Below are positions 1-7,411 of a stretch of DNA of 64,000 bases, in pieces. Within the stretch, counting starts at the first letter, position 1. Every line of letters starts with the position of its first letter. Under the pieces are notes generated by a model. That model saw nothing but the letters and a program-made list of their open reading frames with translations, searched no databases and was not told where the DNA came from. The DNA is from Methanooceanicella nereidis (lineage in GTDB: Archaea; Halobacteriota; Methanocellia; Methanocellales; Methanocellaceae): the NCBI RefSeq assembly GCF_021023085.1, contig NZ_PGCK01000005.1:1-64000 (forward strand). Direction: 5' to 3'. The translations under genes were made by a program, and so were the position numbers.

Positions 1-329
1 AACGTTTTAGTTTTCACACACAAAAAACAACCGATAAACTGATAACTCCTCCCATACTAACCAACCAAAAACACCACAAAAACAAACAACAACACCACAA
101 CCAACTAAACACCATCACAACTACTGGGCTCAAGGGTTCACAAAGGACTTTTTTGAAGATAATTATTATCATAAAAAACTTAGTGTACCCTAGAGCCCGT
201 TGAGCGCTTCGTGGTGAAAAATAGTGTACATTACTCGCCTTTGTGAGAGAATATACACTTAAATAAGATTACCAAAACCGGGAAAATTTCACCGAAAAGT
301 ATCTAATATTCAGTGTTAGATTGAACAGT
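1..329. repeat. intergenic region with a family 2 inverted-repeat relic
   Basis: No gene is visible before the first CDS. The first 120 bases are A/C-rich low-complexity sequence. From about 125 to 240 the sequence resembles the dispersed family 2 palindromes seen at 1.8, 37.7 and 43.4 kb. It has a left arm containing GGTTCACAAAGGACTTTTTT, an AT-rich middle, and a right arm with GAGCGCTTCGTGGTGAAAAA. The outer left arm is poorly preserved, so this copy is probably degenerate or truncated. An AT-rich stretch around 300-315 may be the promoter of the following gene. Confidence 0.5.
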
Positions 330-830
330 ATGCGATTAAGAGCTAAAATGATCATCCCAATGATAATCTTGATACTTACAATATCATTTAGCAGTGGTTG
401 CATATGCCAGCAGCTCTCGCCGGAAAGTACAGCACCGGTAGAAGGTTCCCTGATGAAGGAACTTAGCAGTGCGGAAGACATAGACGCCGCGCTGGAGACA
501 GGACCGGTATTTTTGGAGTTCGGGAACGACGGATGTTACTGGTGCCGCTTACAAAAACCAATAGCAGAGCAGCTGTCAATAGAGTATGATGGCATCAGTT
601 TCCTGTACATAGATACGAGCGTACACAGGGCTCTGGTCGCAGAGTATAACGTAAATCCGATACCGCACATGAATTTGATCGTGAAAAAGAACCCGGACGG
701 ATCATACCTTTATGTAGATGAGGCCGGAAACCTGACAGAGAACAGGGATAGCTCGAAGATCCTGGGCCTTCATCAAAAGGACCAGCTTGTTAAACTGCTT
801 GATACTGCCTTAAGCGCAAGAGCAGCATGA
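330..830 (+). CDS. thioredoxin-like lipoprotein
   Basis: A thioredoxin-fold protein of about 166 aa, probably exported and lipid-anchored. The N-terminus is basic, then hydrophobic for about 15 residues, and ends in a lipobox-like SSGC. The thioredoxin domain follows, with the active-site CxxC in the segment GNDGCYWCRLQKP and the conserved cis-proline context NPIPHMNL. The expected role is thiol-disulfide exchange outside the membrane, possibly helping exported proteins; no partner gene is adjacent. I prefer the ATG at 330; an in-frame TTG at 321 would add three residues. No Shine-Dalgarno motif is seen, so the mRNA may be nearly leaderless. The family assignment is firm, the substrate unknown. 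Confidence 0.8.
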   Translation: MRLRAKMIIPMIILILTISFSSGCICQQLSPESTAPVEGSLMKELSSAEDIDAALETGPVFLEFGNDGCYWCRLQKPIAEQLSIEYDGISFLYIDTSVHRALVAEYNVNPIPHMNLIVKKNPDGSYLYVDEAGNLTENRDSSKILGLHQKDQLVKLLDTALSARAA

Positions 831-943
831 TCGAAACATGGTAAATTAGGCGGGAATCATTCCCGTTTTCTTATTTTTACATAACAACTTTTAAATTTAC
901 CCCGGTATAGTATTAGTATGCCAAAGTAATGCACGGTGTGAAC

Positions 944-1738
944 ATGGAAGGACTTGAACTCTCGAAGGAAAGCCTGGTAAAATGTGAGAATAAGATAATG
1001 GAATCAATAGTGCGTGTCGTCGAGCTTAGTAACTCAAACGGCGCTATACTTGCCATCAGCGGCGGCATAGACTCCGCGCTCGTCGCGACGCTTGCCTCAA
1101 GGGTGGTCGACGTGTACGGCCTGATCATGCCGGATTCCACGTCCACGGACCCGGACGATATACAGCACGCGAGGGAGCTTGCCGAGAGCCTTGGCATCGA
1201 TTATGAGATCATCGATATAAGCAGCATCGTGCAGGCTATCTACAGGTCGAGGCCGGAGTTAGGGCCCGAAGAATGTAAACTGGCATACGCCAACGTCAAG
1301 CCGCGCGTAAGGATGATCATGAACTACTTTGCGGCGAACCTGGACGGCCGCATAGTCCTCGGGACAGGGAACAAGACTGAACTGTGCCTTGGCTACTTTA
1401 CGAAATACGGTGACGGCGGAGTCGACATTTTGCCTATTGGCGATCTTTACAAGACCAGGGTATGGCAGCTATCAAGGCACCTGGGAATACCGGAGCATAT
1501 CGTTAGTAAAGCGCCTTCTGCAGGGTTATGGAAAGGGCAGACGGACGAGGCGGAGCTCGGGCTGAGCTATAAGACTGCTGATATGATCCTATATGCAATG
1601 TTCGATAAAGGACTGACAAGGGAACAGATCAAAAAAGAGACTGGCGTAGATGACGAGTCGATCGATAAAGTGATGCAGAGGATCAGGGGCAGCGAGCATA
1701 AGCGCATCATGCCGCCGATAGTCAAACTCGATGTATGA
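944..1738 (+). CDS. nadE: NAD+ synthase (ammonia-dependent type)
   Basis: Catalyses the last step of NAD biosynthesis, adenylating nicotinic acid adenine dinucleotide and amidating it. The N-terminal PP-loop SGGIDSALVA binds ATP. The downstream segments GTGNKTELCLGYFTKYGDG and DILPIGDLYKTRVW are typical NadE substrate-binding and dimer regions. There is no nitrilase glutaminase domain, so ammonia rather than glutamine is the expected nitrogen donor. The length of about 264 aa fits archaeal NadE. The ATG at 944 has GGTG five bases upstream; an alternative in-frame ATG at 929 adds five residues. The gene is monocistronic, and a large inverted repeat starts 60 bp past its stop. Confidence 0.93.
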   Translation: MEGLELSKESLVKCENKIMESIVRVVELSNSNGAILAISGGIDSALVATLASRVVDVYGLIMPDSTSTDPDDIQHARELAESLGIDYEIIDISSIVQAIYRSRPELGPEECKLAYANVKPRVRMIMNYFAANLDGRIVLGTGNKTELCLGYFTKYGDGGVDILPIGDLYKTRVWQLSRHLGIPEHIVSKAPSAGLWKGQTDEAELGLSYKTADMILYAMFDKGLTREQIKKETGVDDESIDKVMQRIRGSEHKRIMPPIVKLDV

Positions 1739-1798
1739 GCACATAGCGATTGATTACATTGTAGAAGATTTATTCGCCGCAAAAGTAATTGATGAATA

Positions 1799-2325
1799 CT
1801 ATTTTTCACCACAAAGGACACAAAGGTTACTAAGGTCCACCAGCTTAACCACAAAGGACACAAAGGCAACCAAGTAACACGGTTTTTCACCACAAAGGAC
1901 ACAAAGGCAACCAAGTAACACGGTTTTTCACCACAAAGGACACAAAGGCAACCAAGGAACACGGTTTTTCACCACAAAGGACACAAAGGCAACCAAGGTC
2001 CGCCAGCTTAACCACAAAGGACACAAAGGCAACCAAGTAACACGATATATTTAAAAAAGATGAACAAGCTCAAAAAAATTGTGTTACTTAGTTGCCCTCG
2101 TGTACTTTGTGGTTAAGCTAGTGAACCTTAGTTACCCTCGTGTACTTTGTGGTTAAGCTAGTGAACCTTAGTTACCCTCGTGTACTTTGTGGTTAAGCTA
2201 GTGAACCTTAGTTACCCTCGTGTACTTTGTGGTTAAGCTAGTGCACCTTAGTTACCCTCGTGTACTTTGTGGTTAAGCTAGTGAACCTTAGTTACCCTCG
2301 TGTACTTTGTGGTGAAAATTTTGGA
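1799..2325. repeat. family 2 giant inverted repeat with six tandem units per arm
   Basis: A 527-bp non-coding structure between nadE (+) and the DUF192 gene (-). The left arm holds six copies of a roughly 41-bp unit built on ACCACAAAGGACACAAAGG. The right arm holds six copies of a 40-bp unit containing CTCGTGTACTTTGTGGT, which is the imperfect reverse complement of the left unit. The arms flank a short AT-rich centre at about 2041-2090, bordered by GTAACAC and GTGTTAC. A transcript could fold into a hairpin of over 200 bp. The right-arm units are more uniform than the left-arm units, suggesting recent tandem amplification or gene conversion. Confidence 0.9.
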
Positions 2326-2344
2326 AAAATTTTTCTAATAAAAA

Positions 2345-2698
2345 TTACCACTCTAGCACGCCCCCTTCCTTCAGATAAAATTTTTCTACGGTCCCCACCG
2401 GCATTTCTATTACATATCTTGCAGGTGACTTAGGTGTCGCCATCCCTGTCCATGGCTTTAATCCTTTCTTAAGATCAACTATCTTTTTTTCATTATTCAG
2501 GTAGACCAGATCGATGGGGAAAGTGACGAACATCATATGTATGTCCACGTATTGTTCCCATATCACGTCGAATATCATTGCAAAATCTTCAGGTATATCT
2601 CTGCGGAACATCAGCCCGATAGTTTGCTTTAGCATCGTGTCGGCGAACTCTATGTTCCTGGCTATGATGGTCCCGTCGCTCTTCTTTAGTAGATTCAT
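2345..2698 (-). CDS. DUF192 family protein
   Basis: A 117-aa protein with the full DUF192 signature. The segment TIGLMFRRDIPEDFAMIF is followed by the conserved DIHMMFVTFPIDLVYL and by ARYVIEMPVGTVEKF near the C-terminus. DUF192 is a small beta-rich domain found in bacteria and archaea. Many members have a signal peptide, but this one does not, so it is probably cytosolic. Its biochemical function is not established. The start is a plain ATG. It is convergent with nadE, separated from it by the giant inverted repeat. Confidence 0.85.
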   Translation of the reverse strand: MNLLKKSDGTIIARNIEFADTMLKQTIGLMFRRDIPEDFAMIFDVIWEQYVDIHMMFVTFPIDLVYLNNEKKIVDLKKGLKPWTGMATPKSPARYVIEMPVGTVEKFYLKEGGVLEW

Positions 2699-2761
2699 TT
2701 AATGGTAATTAGCCGGAAAACTATTTATCAATAATTGACCTCCTATAGTCTCGTGGATTGA

Positions 2762-3856
2762 ATGGACCTGGTACTCTTTCTACTGAGCTTTGCCATAATA
2801 CTCACCGGATGTGAGCTTTTCACGAACGGTGTCGAGTGGACCGGCAAGCGTTTTAAACTATCAGAAGGTGCAGTGGGCAGTGTCCTTGCAGCCGTCGGGA
2901 CGGCTCTCCCGGAGACGATAGTACCCCTTATAGCGATATTGTTAATAGGCGGGGATGCAGGACATGAGATCGGTGTCGGAGCGATACTCGGCGCACCGTT
3001 CATGCTGGCGACACTTGCGCTTTTCGTCTGCGGATTGTCTGTGCTGGTATTTAGAAAGAGAAGAGGGACGAATAAACTCAAGATCAACGGATTGCTGATC
3101 AGGCGCGACCTTAAGTTTTTCCTGCTGGCATATTCGCTGGCTGCGATCGCAGCTCTCACACCGCCCGAGTACGGGTTTTTCAAGGTCATACTTGGATATA
3201 CTCTGATACCTTTATACCTCGTTTATGTGATCTATACTTTAAAGACGGGCGAGACATGTGACGGCGGGGAGGATCTGAAGAACCTTTACTTTGATAACGT
3301 CATTAGAAAATGTACTGGTAAGTCTGGTGAGCCCGTACAGTGCCCTACTGACATGGACGGTTCGGGCTATAAAGTCTTCAATCCGCCAGAGCCTCATACA
3401 ATACTTATTATCATACAGGTGCTGGCCGCGCTTGCCGCGATCATTCTGGGAGCGAACCTGTTCGTGAACCAGATCAAAAGCATCGCGGATATCATAGGGA
3501 TAAACCCGCTCATATTATCACTTATTATCAGCCCTATCGCTACCGAGCTTCCGGAGAAGTTCAACAGCATGCTGTGGATACGCGAAAAGAAGGATACTTT
3601 TGCGATAGGGAATATTACCGGCGCAATGGTGTTCCAGAGCTGTATACCCGTGACGTTCGGTATTATTCTTACAGGATGGCACCTTGATCTGACGAACACT
3701 GTGCAGTTCCTTGAGGCAGTGAGCATTGCGATAGCGCTATTCTCCGGTGTTGTGCTTTACATAAGGTCGAGCCATAAAGAGATGAGCATGTCCGGGCTTA
3801 TGATGGGCGGATTGCTATACCTGATCTTCATAGCGCTGGTGCTATGGAGTATCTAG
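2762..3856 (+). CDS. Ca2+/Na+ antiporter-family membrane protein
   Basis: A 364-aa polytopic membrane protein with two sodium/calcium-exchanger repeats. The first repeat has the ion-binding segment SVLAAVGTALPETIVPLIAI followed by GAILGAPFMLATLALF. The second has LIISPIATELPEKFNSMLW followed by GNITGAMVFQSC. The acidic residues in TALPE and TELPE are where exchangers of this superfamily bind cations. A hydrophilic loop of about 70 residues joins the repeats and contains several cysteines (MTCDGG-like and KCTG/QCPT segments), which is unusual. The exact ion pair cannot be read from sequence. It is convergent with the PGI gene across a family 1 palindrome. Confidence 0.85.
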   Translation: MDLVLFLLSFAIILTGCELFTNGVEWTGKRFKLSEGAVGSVLAAVGTALPETIVPLIAILLIGGDAGHEIGVGAILGAPFMLATLALFVCGLSVLVFRKRRGTNKLKINGLLIRRDLKFFLLAYSLAAIAALTPPEYGFFKVILGYTLIPLYLVYVIYTLKTGETCDGGEDLKNLYFDNVIRKCTGKSGEPVQCPTDMDGSGYKVFNPPEPHTILIIIQVLAALAAIILGANLFVNQIKSIADIIGINPLILSLIISPIATELPEKFNSMLWIREKKDTFAIGNITGAMVFQSCIPVTFGIILTGWHLDLTNTVQFLEAVSIAIALFSGVVLYIRSSHKEMSMSGLMMGGLLYLIFIALVLWSI

Positions 3857-3872
3857 ATTTTTAGTAGTTTTA

Positions 3873-4408
3873 CCTGACGGATGGCAGGTAGATACAAACC
3901 TCACGAAAACACGGAAACACAAAAATTTTTTTATGATTTTTTAAGAGCTCAAAAGCACCAAAAACTTACTCACTAAACCACAAAGGCTCTAGTATCACCG
4001 TCAATGCACTAACGTCCCAAATGCTCAACTCAACGCACCAAATTCTCTAATACACTAACGCTAAAACAAATCCCGAACCTCTCAAAAGCACGAAAGTTTA
4101 ATAACCCGGTTTCCGTTCAACACGACTAAAGCATACCGGATATAATGATGATCAATAAGGCTTAGCACAAACCGCGATTTAAACTTTCGTGTTTTGGGGA
4201 AGTTCGGGCCTTGTTTTAGCGTTAGTGGATTAGTGATTTTCGTGCGTTGAGTTGAGCGTTAGTGACGTTTGAGCGTTGACGGTGATACTAGAGCCTTAGA
4301 GGTTTAGTGAGTGAACTCTTAGAGATTTCGTGCCCTTAAAAAAAATCATTAAAAAATTTTGTGTTTCCGTGTTTTCGTGAGGTTTGTATCTACCTGCCAT
4401 CCGTCAGG
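3873..4408. repeat. family 1 long palindromic element, copy 1
   Basis: A 536-bp element whose ends are a perfect 28-bp inverted repeat starting CCTGACGGATGGCAGGTAGA. Complementarity continues inward through almost the whole element, for example CACGAAAACACGGAAACAC pairing with the matching right arm and CACGAAAGTTTAA pairing with TTTAAACTTTCGTG. About 70 bases of non-palindromic core remain, containing GGTTTCCGTT and GGATATAATGATGAT. No ORF is visible. It lies between convergent genes. Two more copies occur at 19.07 and 21.79 kb. Confidence 0.93.
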
Positions 4409-4523
4409 CATAAGGCGAAGATTTTGATAAAGTAGCAGAACCTTAATTTAAAATAGATATCATAGGGTGGAAAAATCCCAATGCAATTATAACTTATAAC
4501 ACCCTATAATATCAATATTGTCA

Positions 4524-5291
4524 TCATAGCATTGGAGGCTCTGCCCGGTTTTTATCGCTCAGTACCTCCTCCCATAGCCAGTCATATTTTTCTGGATAGT
4601 TCAGGTATTCGAGTTTACCGGGATCGCGCACAAGTCCATACATCTCTTTACCCTTCGCGAACCCTACCTTTGAGTAGTTCGTCGGCTTTAGGTATCTGAT
4701 CTCCGGGACCTGGTCGCACCTGGCGTTCTTTATCAGCCGGCCGTCAGTAAGCTCGTAGTAAGCAGCCCCGCCGCATTTTTTGTATGGCTCGTATATTGAC
4801 TCGAAGTTCCTGGATACCCAGTTCGCCATCTTTAATTCTTTATTTGACGGGTTAATTGTCACGTGGCCGTAGTTCGGGGGGATTATGACCTTGTCGCCCT
4901 CGACAGCCTCTATCATCACGACGTCGGCCATCCTGCCGCCTTCACATTTCTGTAATAAGTAGTGAGCTTTTCCCTTTAGCACTTCGTAGACTTCGGGGAA
5001 GGTATAGCCGGTATCGCCTTTGTACGGGTGGTAATGTCCTGCCGTTTTAATGAATTCGCTGCCCAGCCTTGCGGGCGGGATGACTGTGATATCATAGCGG
5101 AGACCGTTATCTAATATTATGGAATGGTCCTGCCTGCTCATGTGGACATCCCTGTACATATAATAAAGTTCCATGTCCGGGGCGTTTTTAAGCCATTCGA
5201 TATCATAGATGACGTCAGTCATATCACTTAATCTTCTGACGCTCGGGGAAATGGTCTTGCCGCCGAATTCAAGCGTTCTGGTCGGGTTCAC
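4524..5291 (-). CDS. pgi: cupin-type glucose-6-phosphate isomerase
   Basis: Archaeal phosphoglucose isomerase of the cupin superfamily, interconverting glucose-6-phosphate and fructose-6-phosphate in gluconeogenesis/glycolysis. It is unrelated to the bacterial SIS-fold enzyme. The metal-binding cupin motif is visible as KTAGHYHPYKGDTGYTFPEVYEVLKG (two histidines and a glutamate), with the last histidine in IIPPNYGHVTINPS. The length of 255 aa is slightly longer than the roughly 190 aa of minimal members because of a C-terminal extension. The start is GTG at 5291 with GGTG upstream. It is convergent with the antiporter gene. Confidence 0.92.
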   Translation of the reverse strand: MNPTRTLEFGGKTISPSVRRLSDMTDVIYDIEWLKNAPDMELYYMYRDVHMSRQDHSIILDNGLRYDITVIPPARLGSEFIKTAGHYHPYKGDTGYTFPEVYEVLKGKAHYLLQKCEGGRMADVVMIEAVEGDKVIIPPNYGHVTINPSNKELKMANWVSRNFESIYEPYKKCGGAAYYELTDGRLIKNARCDQVPEIRYLKPTNYSKVGFAKGKEMYGLVRDPGKLEYLNYPEKYDWLWEEVLSDKNRAEPPML

Positions 5292-5422
5292 TATAACACA
5301 CCATTTATATAATAATGCATTTCCCCGTATTATAGGTTTTGAAATGTATCGGAGAAAAGAAGTCGAAAGGTTAAGAATAAACCGAATAATTTATAAGCAA
5401 TCAGTTAGTGAAAATTAGCATT

Positions 5423-5551
5423 ATGGAAGATGTTGACCAGAATAAGGTATTTTACGTATGCAAAGTGTGCGGGTTCGTATTTGAGGCTGATCCTTACTTT
5501 TTCCCGATAAAATGTCCGCATTGTGGAAGCGAAGATACGATGAGGACATGA
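5423..5551 (+). CDS. 42-aa rubredoxin-like zinc-ribbon protein
   Basis: A very small CDS reading MEDVDQNKVFYVCKVCGFVF at its start and closing with KCPHCGSEDTM. It has two CxxC pairs, 15 residues apart between the inner cysteines, in the layout of rubredoxin-like or zinc-ribbon knuckles. Such mini-proteins bind one metal (Zn or Fe) and are common in methanogens. The function here is unknown; electron transfer or nucleic-acid binding are both possible. The ATG at 5423 has no strong Shine-Dalgarno motif. The gene is followed by a highly AT-rich stretch. Confidence 0.75.
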   Translation: MEDVDQNKVFYVCKVCGFVFEADPYFFPIKCPHCGSEDTMRT

Positions 5552-5665
5552 TAATAAAAAATTATTAAAATAAAAATATTTTATTTAATTATTGTAAATA
5601 TTTAGACATTAAATATATATAAATATATATATATAAAAAATATATTATATGTTTAATAAATTCAA

Positions 5666-6100
5666 TTAAACATTAGTATCTATTACAACTTTTTCTTTTC
5701 CATCGACTTTTGCGGTTACAACTAGATGTATATCATTCATTGGTACATTTACATATTTATACCTGTAAACATCACCTACTGACATAACAGTCCCAATATT
5801 ACATGGATTCCCCAATCCACCGTTTTGATATTGAAGTTCATATAAAGAACCTGTCTCTGGCGATATTATTGTCAATTCACTTACTATTTGTGCACCATTT
5901 TTATCTGCAAAAGTAATGTCTAATACATCATTAGACATCTTTGTTATTGTAAATACAGGAATATTATTTTTACCAATATTATTTAATAGTCCAAGCGAAT
6001 AAGCCGCCACTAAAGCTGCTAAAATGACAACAATTGCAACTATAAGAATAATGCCAATAGTTTCTGATTCGCCTTTATCATTATTTTGAAAAAATAACGT
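5666..6100 (-). pseudogene. archaeal type IV pilin paralogue without a canonical start codon
   Basis: A second small pilin beside the intact one at 6181-6588. The frame reads NNDKGESETIGIILIVAIVV, a good match to the class III signal and hydrophobic helix of its neighbour (NDEAVSAVIGVILMVAITV). It ends in VVIDTNV, against VVIDATV in the neighbour. In-frame ATG, GTG or TTG codons are missing upstream of the helix; the first one (GTG at 6010) lies inside it. An AGGGG Shine-Dalgarno-like motif at 6108-6112 is followed in frame by ACG at 6100. Either translation starts at a non-standard codon or the start was lost by mutation. Apart from that the reading frame is intact. Confidence 0.65.
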
Positions 6101-6157
6101 ATTAAAACCCCTATGTATAATAATGTTAAAACTAAATAAAATTTATTACTATAATAA

Positions 6158-6180
6158 AAAAAAGAAGAGGATTAATCCCC
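6158..6180 (-). terminator. probable terminator of the major pilin gene
   Basis: Directly after the pilin stop codon the minus strand has GGGATTAATCC, a small palindrome, followed within two bases by a run of eight T. It also separates this gene from the paralogue downstream. Confidence 0.55.
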
Positions 6181-6588
6181 TTATACAGTTGCATCAATTA
6201 CTACTTGGCTATTTCCATCGACTGTAGCACTACCTACAACGTGATACTGAGCCGAGGAGGCTAATGTATACCTGTAAGTTTCACCGACAGTCATCGAAGT
6301 TGATGAAGGTACAGGAACTGCTGTTAAAGTAGTACCATCAGCTGTTAGTGTAAGAGAATTTACTGTCTGTGCTCCACCCATGTCTACAAAAGTAACATCT
6401 AAATAGGTAGTTGATCCACTTGCAACCCTCTTCATTGTGAAAGCGGGATTCTTCTTTGTACCTACGCCACCTGCCATTCCAAATACGAATGCTGCAATAA
6501 CTGCCGCTAAGATAACGGTGATCGCTACCATAAGGATAACACCGATGACGGCGGATACTGCCTCATCATTCTTCTTAAAGTTCCTCAT
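6181..6588 (-). CDS. archaeal type IV pilin
   Basis: A 135-aa pilin of the archaeal PF07790 type. The N-terminus is a class III signal: basic MRNFKKNDEAVSAVIG, then a helix of about 20 hydrophobic residues ending AAFVFG. Prepilin peptidase would cut just before the helix. The remaining ~95 residues are beta-rich and Thr/Ser-rich, the exposed globular part. A strong GGAGG Shine-Dalgarno (6599-6603) ten bases before the ATG suggests high expression. It is probably a structural subunit of a surface filament or adhesin. Upstream lies about 820 bp of AT-rich sequence without genes. Confidence 0.88.
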   Translation of the reverse strand: MRNFKKNDEAVSAVIGVILMVAITVILAAVIAAFVFGMAGGVGTKKNPAFTMKRVASGSTTYLDVTFVDMGGAQTVNSLTLTADGTTLTAVPVPSSTSMTVGETYRYTLASSAQYHVVGSATVDGNSQVVIDATV

Positions 6589-6603
6589 ATTAGTTTAACC
6601 TCC

Positions 6604-7300
6604 TAAACCATTCCACCCCACTTGTGAACCCACAAATGAGACACATATAAATATGCTAGATACTGTATTACTATCAATAGGTACTTAATCTTTTTGCTGT
6701 CAAAAACGCCATACACCAAAGTTATTTTGTAAAAATTGTACTGTATGAAATTTAGTAGATTTAATGTAAAAATAAAAAATGTTTACTAAAATTTTCGAAA
6801 ATATTTTCGAAAAATCATTTTATAAAAATAAATTGTCGAGTTTATTTACAAATATTTTTAAAAAATAATTTATTGAAATAAAATATGATTAATAAGTAAA
6901 AAACTAAATAAAAATTATAAAGCAAACATTATAAAATTGTAATTAAAAAAGTAAAAATACTTATGAATAATTACAATACAAAGATTTATAAGTAATTGAT
7001 TTTTAAATATGATTTTTACTAATATTTTGTATATTTTGTAAAATTTGTGTCAATAGGTTTTTCTATGCCCAAGTTTTTTCATGAGGGCCCCATCATTCTT
7101 GACCTTTACCATGTTTAATTAATAAGGTAGATATTAAATAATGCCCTACTTCAGAGTAAAGTAAAACACCAAAATATAAAATATCCACATCAAAATTACC
7201 TTATATACTATTTATATTATAAATATATAAAAAACTGATTCTGGTTCTTTCTACGAAAATTATGCGCCTTTCAAGTTATTTTCAATAAAAAATAGAATTG
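6604..7300. other. AT-rich non-coding region upstream of the pilin gene
   Basis: About 700 bp of strongly AT-rich sequence without a credible ORF, tRNA or ordered repeat. It includes the pilin promoter, whose TATA-like elements cannot be singled out in such AT-rich DNA. I see no iterated origin-recognition motif and no cdc6/orc1 gene nearby. Confidence 0.5.
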
Positions 7301-7301
7301 T

Positions 7302-7380
7302 GCAGTAATCCAGGATACCGTTTGATCAATATGATCATAGGTTTATTCATTTACCTATTACCTGCATCCTGAATTACCGC
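7302..7380 (-). terminator. stem-loop downstream of the pilin-like operon
   Basis: An inverted repeat GCAGTAATCCAGGAT (7302-7316) against ATCCTGAATTACCGC (7366-7380), with two mismatches. Smaller nested repeats lie in the loop (ATAGGT/ACCTAT and GATCA/TGATC). It sits 30-110 bp past the last gene of the operon and is a plausible 3' end or processing structure. Confidence 0.45.
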
Positions 7381-7411
7381 ATCGGACAGTCTATGTTAAT
7401 TTATATCAAGC

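Noticed and set aside
6604-7300. Possible replication origin in the AT-rich stretch
   Set aside because: No ordered origin-recognition repeats and no cdc6/orc1 gene were seen nearby; AT richness alone is not enough.
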